Positions 48,410 to 55,036 of a stretch of DNA of 64,000 nt are shown here, in pieces. The DNA is taken from the NCBI GenBank assembly GCA_946902875.1, contig OX336344.1:17319791-17383790 (forward strand). The letters are read 5' to 3'. Both the position numbers and the translations under genes were made by a program. Under the pieces are notes generated by a model that was not told the DNA's origin, did no database searches, and was given only the letters and a program-made list of their open reading frames with translations. The DNA comes from Nematopogon swammerdamellus (lineage: Eukaryota > Arthropoda > Insecta > Lepidoptera > Adelidae). The first letter of the stretch is position 1. Every line of letters begins with the position of its first letter.

Positions 48410-49586
48410 ACTCTGCACTAATGACTTCGCCTTCACAAGAAACGATCTCATAACACCGTACAACAATAATTGTCTGACGGGCAGGCAATCCAACTAAGTC
48501 TCAACAATAAGTTCCTCCTATACAAAGTTATCAACAAAAAGGGACACATGTGTGCGGAACCGCCGGCAACAGTAACGTGGAAATACTACAAAGATAAAAA
48601 AAAATTACACACAGAGACATAGGAACTAGTCCCGTGCTCCACCTATCTACATTCTGTATGAGGCCAACGTGCACTTACGTAGGATATTCAATGTGCCGGA
48701 ACTGCGTGTGTCGCGGGTAGATGTCAACTATAGGCGACACGGCCGCCACCAGCCACTTGTTGGATCGTCCGCAATCGAAGTACGGCCTCGTCCAATTCAC
48801 CGGCCCCGGCACTTCGTCGTTGGCCGGCGGGCCGTGGAACGTGAACGTCTCATTCGTGTTGTTCGCGTAGCGTATCTCCACCTGATATACGGTTTTGGTG
48901 TCGTGCCGCCTGTCCACGTGGTCCGGCAGCCACTTCCCGTACCACTCGTTGATTCTGTAGTAATCGGTAGTGTAGTCGTCCGACAAGCTCTCCATAGATA
49001 TCGCCCCGAGATCCACTGAGGTGAACGTGTTCATGGTGGATATCTTCTGGAGATGTACGGGGTCGTTGAAGTCGTCCGCGCGGAACGTGCGCGGGGCGAA
49101 CCTCGGCATCGTCTTGTTGAAGAAGCCACGGAAGGACGACGTGTAGGACATGTTCGGCGAGAAGTAGATGGCGCTGGCGTTAATGTAAGGGTTCGCCGAC
49201 ACGTCGGCCACCGTCGACAGAAAATAATACATCATACCGGGGTCGTAAGTGTCGTTGATGGCCGGCCGGATGAAGCGCGACTGCAGGATGTAGCTCCAGA
49301 AGAACGCGCGGTTTATCGCCATGTTGTGGAGGTGCAGAAGCGCAGTCCTATTTGGGTATACGGGATTGACGTTGAGATCTTTCACGTCAGGGTGGTGAGA
49401 AACTGAGTCTTCGGGTAGGTACAGATCTTCGAGATGTGTGATGGGGCAGTTGTCGGCGTTCACCTTGTTGATCCTGATGCGGACCTCGTCGAAGGCGTCT
49501 CGGACCTGCCATTCATACTGAGCGGCCACGCCCAGTAGGGCAGCCGCCGCGCACGCCCCTACTAGTAAACACTGCAGCCGCGACAT
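35182..49586 (-). CDS. Tandem double Cache/EGF-like ectodomain protein, GPR158-like, nine exons
   Basis: Join of exons 49586-48679, 45751-45622, 44760-44595, 43411-43231, 42295-42178, 40600-40345, 38996-38708, 37671-37554 and 35436-35182. All introns are GT-AG, and the phases agree to give 806 residues plus TGA. Residues 1-22 are a hydrophobic signal peptide. Module 1 (about 40-401) and module 2 (about 402-785) each contain WT(R/T)PYFDC, then DINQCP, then CxPxxGxGFxxGGYxCxC. Module 1 carries about eight N-glycosylation sequons. The C-terminus has small residues (AGAAA), then about 12 hydrophobic residues and FKLR, which suits a GPI signal or a very short membrane anchor. The motifs resemble the extracellular Cache and Cys-rich stalk of GPR158/GPR179-type receptors (mGlyR, insect relatives). 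There is no 7TM region, so this is an ectodomain-only relative, likely extracellular. Ligand unknown. Exon structure is near certain; family assignment is from motif recognition. Confidence 0.88.
35508..35690 (+). repeat. F3 retroposon copy in intron 8
   Basis: Begins GGGTCGGTACTTAATAAG and contains CCCACTGCATCTCTCCCC, as in the other F3 copies. The later part differs, so it is either a subfamily or a chimera. Confidence 0.55.
35860..36073 (+). mobile_element. F5: 3' end of a Jockey-like LINE in intron 8
   Basis: Translates as the C-terminal end of a LINE ORF2 (FPPKYSLGSFKRGVNGHL, then IRPNVHGRR and stop), followed by poly-A. Same family as 4374-4482, 7238-7420, 19200-19432 and 60112-60361. 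Confidence 0.75.
36303..37399. repeat. Foldback/MITE cluster bounded by a perfect 23-bp inverted repeat, in intron 8
   Basis: ATCGGAATCCGCGGGGCAC at 36303 reappears as its exact complement ending at 37399; 23 bp match in full. Inside is a second element (about 36515-36992) with about 47-bp TIRs beginning GGTCTTTCAAAATTAG. Two direct copies of about 210 bp lie at about 36588-36800 and 36995-37205. No coding content. Confidence 0.75.
37554..37671 (-). CDS. Exon 8: DINQCP segment of module 2
   Basis: 118 nt, acceptor CTTGCAG and donor GTAAGT from 37553. Entry phase 2 and exit phase 0 match exon 2. It encodes GVVAVTMDLMSLDINQCP and KGTDKCD. Confidence 0.9.
37836..37905 (-). repeat. tRNA-headed SINE fragment (B box) in intron 7
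   Basis: On the minus strand CCAGGTTCGAATCCTGG forms a perfect T arm, followed by GGGATGTATTTTTTCC. The same family forms an inverted pair at 60866-61085. It is not a tRNA gene, since the rest of the cloverleaf is lost. Confidence 0.65.
38150..38335. repeat. F4 fragment plus a third subfamily with the F1/F2 core, in intron 7
   Basis: 38150-38220 is F4 (GCGATGGCTTCACCGAAC). 38250-38335 carries GCGGTGGTACCAACCCAGTC, the same core as F1 and F2 but with different flanks (GAGCAAAGGGCAAGG). Confidence 0.6.
38333..38653 (-). mobile_element. F1 SINE, nearly full length, in intron 7
   Basis: Poly-A tail, 3' block, core CGGTGGTATCAATCCGGG and 5S-like head at about 38592-38632, ending at GAGCTACCGAGGCTGAC. 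The 5S-like part has a small deletion. Confidence 0.75.
38708..38996 (-). CDS. Exon 7: module 2 Cache-like C-terminal part with WTTPYFDC
   Basis: 289 nt, acceptor CATTTCAG and donor GTTAGT from 38707, leaving in phase 2 like exon 1. It encodes EEVYTNKPWF, KKHERYPTYYRAAN, HWTTPYFDCD and YAAPFFGWDSVKVKLEF. The WTTPYFDC motif aligns with WTRPYFDC of module 1. Confidence 0.9.
39102..39245 (-). repeat. F1 SINE, internally deleted, in intron 6
   Basis: Poly-T plus the ATGGAAACTGACA 3' block joined directly to the GTGGAATCCGAA block. The core is missing. Confidence 0.65.
39352..40097. mobile_element. hAT-type MITE with CCCGGGTA-rich ends, in intron 6
   Basis: TAGGGTTTTC at the left end and its complement at the right. 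Flanks are GTTTGAGT (39344-39351) and GTCTGAGT (40098-40105), an 8-bp TSD with one mismatch. Both termini carry many ACCCGGGTA palindromes. It splits an older F3 copy (39262-39343 continues at 40106-40140). Confidence 0.8.
40345..40600 (-). CDS. Exon 6: module 2 Cache-like core
   Basis: 256 nt, acceptor TACACCAG and donor GTTGGT from 40344, ending in phase 1. It encodes VSDPKEVFSGKRVADPPLTE, a WSAGTYWDRN segment and FKLEDLARLNKT, with NRT and NKT sequons. It corresponds to the middle part of exon 1. Confidence 0.88.
40632..40935 (-). mobile_element. F1 SINE, diverged copy in intron 5
   Basis: All F1 blocks are recognisable but diverged: the 3' end without a clean poly-A, the TTCAGTGCGG core and the GAACCACGG box. 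The rest of intron 5 (40936-42177) has no recognised element. Confidence 0.7.
42178..42295 (-). CDS. Exon 5: module 2 Cache-like N-terminal helix
   Basis: 118 nt, acceptor CCTCCAG and donor GTTTGT from 42177. It encodes a helix-like segment with DIAWGAEEQF and NFISAFLQ, aligning with LLHLHNMAINRAFF...ILQ of module 1. It ends in phase 0. Confidence 0.87.
42296..43230. other. Intron 4: no recognised element
   Basis: AT-rich spacer between exons 4 and 5. No gene, SINE core or TIR pair was recognised here. Confidence 0.5.
43231..43411 (-). CDS. Exon 4: linker and start of module 2
   Basis: 181 nt, acceptor CTTCTAG and donor GTGAGT from 43230. The split Trp codon (T|GG) across exons 3 and 4 keeps the frame. 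It encodes IQKLPMQWEKAHPF, YMDRYFEYINATTG and a C-terminal FNCTK, with sequons at NAT and NCT. It links the EGF-like segment of module 1 to the second Cache-like region. Confidence 0.88.
43467..43650. repeat. F3 fragment joined to F4 repeat in intron 3
   Basis: 43467-43534 is the reverse of the F3 head (CCGGTACTTAAAAAG on the minus strand). 43535-43650 is F4, with CTTACGATGGCTTCACCG and GAGTGGCCACTC. Another F3 head fragment lies at 44417-44505. Confidence 0.6.
43891..43978 (-). repeat. F1 SINE 3' fragment
   Basis: Contains the conserved 3' end (GATGTAGCCAACCGTGTCAG on the minus strand) and poly-A only. A short CCCGGGAT-type palindromic spacer (43973-44015) separates it from the full copy. 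Confidence 0.75.
44018..44412 (-). mobile_element. F1 SINE, full length, 5S-rRNA-like head and 25-nt poly-A
   Basis: Read on the minus strand, it starts near GTCAGCCTCGGTAGCTCAG (a tRNA-like A box), then a 5S-like control region at 44368-44325. It continues through a GGTTCGGATTCC box, a central core shared with F2, and a tail ending GTGTCAGGTTCCAT plus 25 A (44041-44017). It lies in intron 3 in the sense orientation of the gene. The long pure A tail suggests a recent insertion. Confidence 0.8.
44595..44760 (-). CDS. Exon 3: EGF-like Cys-rich segment of module 1
   Basis: 166 nt starting in phase 0 with Cys at residue 347, after acceptor GTGTAG; the donor is GTGAGT from 44594. It encodes CEPLHGWGF, GGYQCRCRPGF and RPYLGEIVERA, closely parallel to exon 9. 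The pattern resembles the single EGF-like unit after the Cache domain in GPR158-type ectodomains. Confidence 0.9.
45169..45221. repeat. Near-perfect 23-bp hairpin in intron 2
   Basis: Arms 45169-45191 and 45199-45221 pair with one mismatch around a 7-nt loop (GACATCT). The outer arm starts CTGTGTCA. It may be a tiny foldback or a small-RNA precursor. Confidence 0.7.
45240..45425 (+). repeat. F4 repeat copy in intron 2
   Basis: Shares GGTCGGGACTAG, the GTGG/GAGG box and the CAGCTAGTCTGCG box with copies at 43535-43650, 52583-52690 and (inverted) 16630-16760. It is probably a SINE or a LINE 3' end. No coding content. Confidence 0.6.
45622..45751 (-). CDS. Exon 2: DINQCP segment of module 1
   Basis: The acceptor is TTTGCAG just above 45751 and the donor is GTATGA from 45621. 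It is 130 nt, entered in phase 2 and left in phase 0. It encodes the stretch with MEMDYDRLDINQCP and a later Cys. It is equivalent in position and phase to exon 8. Confidence 0.9.
45833..46085 (+). mobile_element. RTE LINE 3' fragment in intron 1
   Basis: Matches the end of RTE ORF2 with AKLKWQWA-like remains, then a GTCCAGCAGCGGACA box and a terminal CTGACTGACTGAC run. It is truncated and frameshifted. Homologous fragments lie at 17810-18175 and 50060-50470. Confidence 0.7.
46214..48410 (+). mobile_element. 5'-truncated non-LTR retrotransposon in intron 1 with 9-bp TSD
   Basis: The insertion is flanked by CTCTGCACT at 46205-46213 and 48411-48419. It starts inside the reverse transcriptase gene and ends in an AAAT tandem tail (about 48376-48410). 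It lies antisense to the host gene in intron 1. The intact RT frame and near-perfect TSD suggest a young insertion. Confidence 0.85.
46216..47742 (+). CDS. Reverse transcriptase (Jockey/CR1-like LINE ORF2), 5'-truncated, open frame
   Basis: About 508 codons stay open to a stop at 47742, with no ATG at the truncated start. Numbered from an upstream in-frame TTG at 46198, NYRPISIL lies near residue 81, QHGF near 115, TDFQKAFDKVDH near 150 (first catalytic Asp), SGVPQGSILGP near 206 and YADD near 238 (catalytic Asp pair). A C-terminal region with SQLEYATPVWNP follows. The enzyme would reverse-transcribe LINE RNA at a nicked target; the endonuclease domain is missing, so this copy is not autonomous. 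The clade is Jockey superfamily or CR1-like by motif. It would be transcribed only from a fortuitous promoter. Confidence 0.85.
   Translation, partial: SSDIILREIKNLDINKGAGPDLIEPFFLVAVADTIACPLYIIFNKCILEGVFPDVWKIANVTPVFKSGCKNEVKNYRPISILSALSKLFERLVHQAIYPIYHDQILSQQHGFVERRSTITNLTIYSNFIFHSLDDGEQVDSIYTDFQKAFDKVDHELLLKKISFNGIKGNLLRWFSSYISNRKQRVVVNGYCSDYITVSSGVPQGSILGPFLFILFINDVIHNFRYSKVLIYADDMKIYAKIRSNEDCEALQIDLDSFYTYCNQNKLFLSLSKCKVITFTKKKHPIYFNYHIGGALLERVEVIRDLGVLFDTKLHFDKHVDSITNRAYMMMGFVLRTARQFKRVSTYLLLYKTLVRSQLEYATPVWNPFYNKYSQSVERIQRIFLKILHRRMFRRSLSYELHLEHFSLPSLHNRRLLLDMSFLFKIVNDLIDCPDLLNQIGLRVPSRSTRNTHLFHLELCRTNSGFRMPIWRMCNTYNTKLSDSDADVDIFFMTSYQFKKAILCILSV
48679..49586 (-). CDS. Exon 1: signal peptide and whole Cache-like region of module 1
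   Basis: Starts at ATG 49586 after a GC-rich context and encodes residues 1-302 plus two bases (phase 2). The donor is GTAAGT at 48678-48673. It carries the signal peptide (cleavage plausible after residue 22), sequons near residues 79, 111, 136, 145, 157, 242, 245 and 264, an S-R pair at 103-104 and the WTRPYFDC motif ending at Cys272. The same content is spread over exons 4 to 7 in module 2, so introns were lost here or gained there. Confidence 0.93.
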
Positions 49587-49763
49587 GCTGCCTCTTGCTG
49601 CGTACCTACTACAACAGCAGCATACTCCTCTAAGCCCGTGTCTTCACTCAGAATAAGAGAGAATTGCACGCCGCAGCATGTAATATTATCACAAACACAA
49701 TACAAAATTGAAAAAACTCAAACAGAAACCACCACCGCCGACGTGCCAAAATGCCAAAGAGAT

Positions 49764-49771
49764 TATTTATA
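49764..49771 (-). promoter_or_regulatory. Putative TATA box of the main gene
   Basis: TATAAATA on the minus strand, about 180 nt before the ATG at 49586. Transcription would start about 30 nt downstream, giving a 5' UTR of about 150 nt. The upstream side is occupied by a hAT element whose target-site copy ends 4 bp away. Confidence 0.45.
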
Positions 49772-49783
49772 ACCACTTGTCAA

Positions 49784-51397
49784 CAGTGTTGCCAACTCAA
49801 ATTTTGAAATTCTCCTAGATTGACTTCGAAAATCTCCTAAAAATCTCCTAGAAAATTTTCGTCCTCCTAAAAAATTCTCCTGTTCTTCAAATTATAAAAA
49901 TTTCACCACATTTTTAGTGTTCCTTATACGTACGGGACCATTTTACTAAGCCTAGGCCGTCTGTCCGTCCGTCTGTCTGTCTTACCTGTAAAGAGCTGTA
50001 TCTTTTGCACCCTGAAAACCGGTCAAGTGCGAGTCGAACTCGCGCACCGAGGGTTCTCTGTCAGTCAGTCAGTCGGTCAGCGTGTAAGAGTCTACTGCTG
50101 GACATACGCCTTAAATTTTCCTCCAGTCTCTCGGCCTTCAGCGGTACGAACCACTGCTTTCCGCCGACATACTTCATGTCGGCGTCCCACCTGGCGGGTG
50201 GTCTCCCACACTCCATTTTCCTGTCCACGGCCGCCAATGTAGTACATGGTTACTCCAACGGTCGTCGTCCCCTCATTCATTAGTCATTACATTACGCACC
50301 ATTTCGCCTAGTTATACTCCCATGCCAGCCCAGCATGGCTAGCTCCATCGCTCGCTGGGCAACTTTTGAAAACAACTTTAGTCAGAGCTCCCGTTTCACA
50401 CCCGTACGTCATAAACGGTAGGACGCGCTGGTCATAATATAAACAGGTTGGACCTCGGGGCGAATTTTAAATTTCCGAGGCAGCCCTACTCAGTAGAATT
50501 CCGCCCTCGACCTTCTTAAGGAGACCTTGTCTACCAAGCAGTATTTAACCGAGATATACGTACATACTCTTCCGTCAATATGTTCTATCACTTCTCCGCC
50601 AATAATGATTTGTCCCCCGTCATAACCACGATTGCCATTCTAACCACCACGTAATTCGTCTGTTTTAATTATTTGTTTGTTTTTTTTAGTTTTTAACCAC
50701 ACCAAGTTTTACACTTGTACGTATTACCGTTTTTACGTTAGAGCAAAACCAAACAAAAAATAATTTTTTTTTAGAAAAAAAAACGTTTCTTTTATGGGGA
50801 AGCCCTTAATTATTTTTTTTTTCTTATTATTTAATAGGATGTCCGCCAATAATAAATAACACATGATATGTGAAAATCACAACCAGCTACCTATTACGGT
50901 ACAAAAGATACAGCCGTTAAAGTAGTGCGGACTGACGGGCAGACTGTCGACGTAGGCTTAGTAATACTACTGATTATTACAAAGAATACATGTAAATAAC
51001 ATTGATTGATAACAAAGTGTTCGTTCGGTTAGGCCCGCCCGGTAGTCGCTTGTCGGTCGATCAATGTACGCACACACTCACAGAGTGTCACATTATCCTA
51101 TCTAAACAGCAAGAAGGGGGACCTTGCTTTTATTAAAAGACAAATCCTATCGTATATTGTGTGACTTGAGAGGTTGGTTGATTCACAAACAGTTCATTCA
51201 TTGTGTTGTCACCGTACATACCGAAATATTTGTTTGTTACTTACTAGTAAATATATGTTTCTCACTCCTAAATCTTCTCCTGTAATGATTTTCTTTCTCC
51301 TAGATTTTCTCCTACTCTCCTGACAGGCAAAAACTTCTCCTAACGCCGCTGAAATTCTCCTGAATCTAGGAGAAAATCTCCTAACATGGCAACACTG
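49784..51397. mobile_element. hAT-type element with perfect 11-bp TIRs and 8-bp TSD
   Basis: The left end is CAGTGTTGCCA and the right end is its exact complement TGGCAACACTG. Flanks carry the same 8 bp, CTTGTCAA, at 49776-49783 and 51398-51405. The ends are full of CTCCTAG/AGGAGA-type subterminal repeats. No transposase frame is visible; the interior holds pieces of F8 (49918-50048 and about 50740-50960) and an RTE fragment (50060-50470). It is non-autonomous and lies immediately upstream of the main gene's TATA box. Confidence 0.85.
50060..50470 (-). mobile_element. RTE LINE 3' fragment inside the hAT element
   Basis: Its minus strand matches the 3' part of the RTE copies at 17810-18175 and 45833-46085, ending in a GACT-type short repeat. 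It includes the region coding for the AMERAMLGI-type motif. It is 5'-truncated and non-coding now. Confidence 0.65.
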
Positions 51398-51410
51398 CTT
51401 GTCAATTGTC

Positions 51411-51995
51411 ACCGGTGAGCCACCTGATAGCTCTGGCGGATCCTGCTCCTCCTCCTACGACGAGTGGCTCGGGATCAATTCTGATGTCTCTCACTGACAG
51501 TTCTCCTCCAAAAATGTTATTTTCGGAAATATTCGAAAATATACAAACTGTTTTGGTGGTTTAAAAAAAAAATCAGGGTTAATATAAAGAAGATGCGGCG
51601 CTACGCGACGCATCTTCTTTATGTTAACCCTAACCTAAGGCGGTGCATGTCGTTTTTGTTACAAGTTTGTATTTCCGAAAATAATTCTTAGGTGGTTATA
51701 AAAAAAACTAAACACCCTAAAACAATTTAAACACCGTAAAATTGCTTATAAAAGAAAAAAAAAACAATAAAAAACCAAAAAGATTTTGTGGGATTCGAAC
51801 CCAGGTCATAAAACTACTAATCCTATACCCTCACACCTGAGCCACGTAATCACTTAAACTTTTATACGAACAAACGAATATCGAATTCACTTGATTCGCT
51901 TTCGGCTCTATGACGCCACAGCTGTCAGCGAGAGCCAACAGAATTGATCCCGAGCCACTCGTCTCCTACGCTCCTTTCGGAAACACTCGGGTTGA
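51411..51995. repeat. F7 composite repeat, most complete copy
   Basis: Inverted ends (GAGTGGCTCGGGATCAATTC and its complement), the hairpin at 51576-51634, and a minus-strand tRNA-like unit (A box at about 51838, B box at about 51795). It begins just past the hAT target-site copy at 51398-51405. Confidence 0.75.
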
Positions 51996-52582
51996 CAAGG
52001 AGGAAAGTGTGGTATTACGAGTGATGTTGTGTGGTATTTAGTGATGTTTTTGGTGGTTAAAAAAAATAACCAGGGTTAATATAGAGAAGATGCGTATGTC
52101 GTTTTGTTACGTTTGTATGTCCGAAAATAAAGCTTTCTTAGGTGGTTATAATATTATACCATATATATGTATAAAATTGTTTAAAAAAAAAACAAAACAA
52201 AACAAATTTTGAGGGAAACGAACCCATGGTCGATATCGAAAAAATAAACCAACCCTACACTTTTACCACGGAGCCAGCAAATTACATAAGCGACCAAACG
52301 AATATTGGCTTCTGTTGGTTCGCTTTCGAGCCGAGTCAACCCGAGTGTTTCCGAAAGGAGCGTAGGAGGCGCAGGATCAGCCAGAGCTGTCAGGTGTCAA
52401 ACCCTTAATTCACGCCACCAGTGTTGCCGATAGCTATGCCTGTTGTAGCATGTCTTTATGCTATTTTCAATAAAATAAAAGTATTGTACTTTTATAACAT
52501 TTTAACACCCTAACATAGCTTAAAAAAAAAACAAAACAAAACAAATTTTGACAAAAGGGACACGAACCCATGGTCGAGCGGG
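51996..52582. repeat. Further F7 fragments
   Basis: Pieces at about 52040-52240 and 52270-52400, plus a tail piece at 52500-52575, some rearranged. Confidence 0.6.
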
Positions 52583-52690
52583 ACCATCTGTGGTCGGGAC
52601 TAGCGAGTGGCCACTCTAAATTTCGGCTCGCATCAAGCAAGCCCTCGTCAGCTAGTCTGCGTTGACTAGCTGGCGTTGGAAAGGCCGTAA
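52583..52690 (+). repeat. F4 repeat copy
   Basis: GGTCGGGACTAGCGAGTGGC to TAGTCTGCGTTGACTAGC. 52691-53240 has no recognised feature. Confidence 0.6.
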
Positions 52691-53254
52691 ACTAGCGAAC
52701 TTTCTAAAATAAGCTATCAATTGCTGTCAGTTTTTTTTAAATGAACTAGGAAATTAAGATTCTGTCATATTTTTACTCGTTCTCGGGACTTTGGGAGGTC
52801 ATAAGACTTTTTCATGGTATTAACTTAAATAATATTTTTTCTAGAACAAGGATACATTGTAAAAATCAATAAATTTTATTTCGTGCTGATACAATCATAA
52901 ACAAAAAAGTTACAACGGTTTAAAGCTGGGATTTTGGTAATTTTCGAAAATAAAGAAAAAAAATTGGTTGTCTGTAAAGTTGGTTTACGGACGATAGTTT
53001 TACGTGATGATGTCATAAAGTAAATCAGTTCCGGTGGATATTTACCATGTAAAATTAATTTAAGTATATGATAAAGATGTGATAATAACTAATAAAAAAT
53101 ATGAGAAAATAACGACTATTATAATTTAATTTTAATTTTTGTTTAATTTATATTTAAAAAACCTACATAATGCCATCTACATGTTCAACGTTGCATGTGG
53201 ACGCTATATGTCGCTCCATGAAATTCACATACTGTTGAGAAAATTTGCAGCGAT

Positions 53255-53440
53255 TAGTACACGGTCGATAGCCCGCGTGGATAACACGTCTGGTCAGTGA
53301 TGGTGGCAGGGACCGCGGGTTCGAGGCTCGCAAAAGACAGAGAAATATATTTTGTATTTTCTACTATTGTCTATGCCTCTCTATCGCGCTCTCGCTTGCA
53401 CACACAGGTCTCTATCGCGCTCTCGCTTGCACACACAGGT
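53255..53440 (+). repeat. tRNA-like piece and 31-bp tandem duplication
   Basis: TAGCCCGCGTGG (A-box-like) and GCGGGTTCGAGGCTC (B-box-like) at 53268-53331. Then CTCTATCGCGCTCTCGCTTG is repeated at 53379 and 53410. Confidence 0.5.
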
Positions 53441-53746
53441 TTAGATGGAACGTTACACTTCTTCGTGCGTGCAGCCGGTGTTCATCAATTTATAAGACGT
53501 GCACGTGACATCATCACGTCAAAAAATCCTATCTCGATACCATAAAAAATTTTGTCGGGCGATGTGCCGAACATCCATATTATCGATCGACTCTAATGGT
53601 TTTGGTTCTATAATTAAGTATGTTTTAATTTGAATTTTTTGAAATGGAATGCCATTTCCTTTTATGTAGGTGGACATTTTAAATGATTAATATGTAGGTA
53701 CCTAATCACAAATTTTAAAAATTCCCACATAATATTATGTGGGAAT

Positions 53747-53893
53747 TATGAAAGTTCATTATGAAAGTTTAGGTAGGTAGGCCGATTTTGCAATTTTATC
53801 AACCTACACGTCATTATATTAATATAATGACGTGTAGGTTGACAAAATTGCAAAATCTGCCTACCACCTGCCTACCTACCTAAACTTTCATAA
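53747..53893. repeat. 147-bp near-perfect palindrome
   Basis: Arms of about 70 bp starting ATTATGAAAGTTTAGG, with the centre in TATATTAATATA at about 53818. Only a few mismatches. 53894-54800 shows no supported gene. Confidence 0.85.
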
Positions 53894-54800
53894 TCTTTCG
53901 TAATATGAAGTTTCTAAGTGCAAGCAAACTTGAATGTGTAAGACTAGAAAAGTATACCAAGGTACGCTTTGAACTGTAAAACTACACCTTGCTTCAGGCA
54001 GTGGTCGCGCACTCCACTGTGGCTACGAATATGAGGAGAGGTTACTAGGTATATTTATGGCGCATACGGTTAAAAATCAATCGAAAACTTGTACCCACAG
54101 GTACCTACTGAAATAATAGGTCTTCAGAATCGAGCAGCTTTACATAATTATTTTTATTGTAAAGACTTTGTGACTGAAAATTGAATTGCTTAGAGACAGC
54201 ATTGAATTGAAACAGCCGGAAACAGTTTTATAAGTAACCAACCAGGTAGATTTATTTCTTCACTAGATAGATGCAAGGCCGAAAATGAAGAGAAAAAATA
54301 CGTCCCGACCAGAATTCGGCACCTTGGGCACAGCCACCTAGTTCGGAAGCAATAAAAAAATGACTTAATTGAGTATGTAGTCATTCAGACAATCCAGTCA
54401 TTTCCCAGACAAAATCTATAAATCGACTAGCTGGACTCCTTCTCCACCGCATAGAGCGCGACCGGTAAGTGTAGCCCCGGAGTCAGGAGTCGGGAATAAC
54501 GACCAGCATTGCATGCTAGACGGATGAAACGAGGCCGTACACTTAGCGTAAACAATACAGCACCTATTTCTATTGTTCAAGCGCGCCGAGCGCTAAAAAT
54601 ATTCAGCACAGCTCTAGCCTTGTTAGTGTTTAGTCGGAGAGAGCTTCGTCTAGACTTGTCGGAGTTCGGCAGGCTGTGTAAACTTGATACCTATGTATAC
54701 CTGCTTATTGCCTACCTAGGTAGTTTCAGGGGAGATTCTAGACACCAGTTGGGTTCTAATTAATTTGCATCGCTGATGAAAATATGTCAATTTTTTCTGC

Positions 54801-55036
54801 CCCTTACTAGGTGCGAGGGTCCAAATTGTAGTCTACTGGGTTGGTACCACCGTACCGGACGTAAGATTGCCACATAGCAGCCTGTGTTCTCCTCTAGTCC
54901 AGTATAGCTAGCAATCCAAAGGAAGGCTCCGGTATGGCACCTACCTTCTCGGAGGTGATATTGGATGGTCGGAGCATGTGCTTTGGCCCCTCTGACTCAG
55001 CCACCCCACTCATATAGCGGGATTAGATAAAAAACA
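54801..55036 (+). mobile_element. F2 SINE, 5'-truncated
   Basis: CCCTTACTAGGTGCGAGGG, core GGGTTGGTACCACCGTACCG, tail GGGATTAGATAAAAAAC. 55037-56637 shows no supported gene. Confidence 0.75.

Noticed and set aside
48669..49406. Plus-strand frames over exon 1
   Set aside because: Shadows of the GC-rich exon 1 coding strand.
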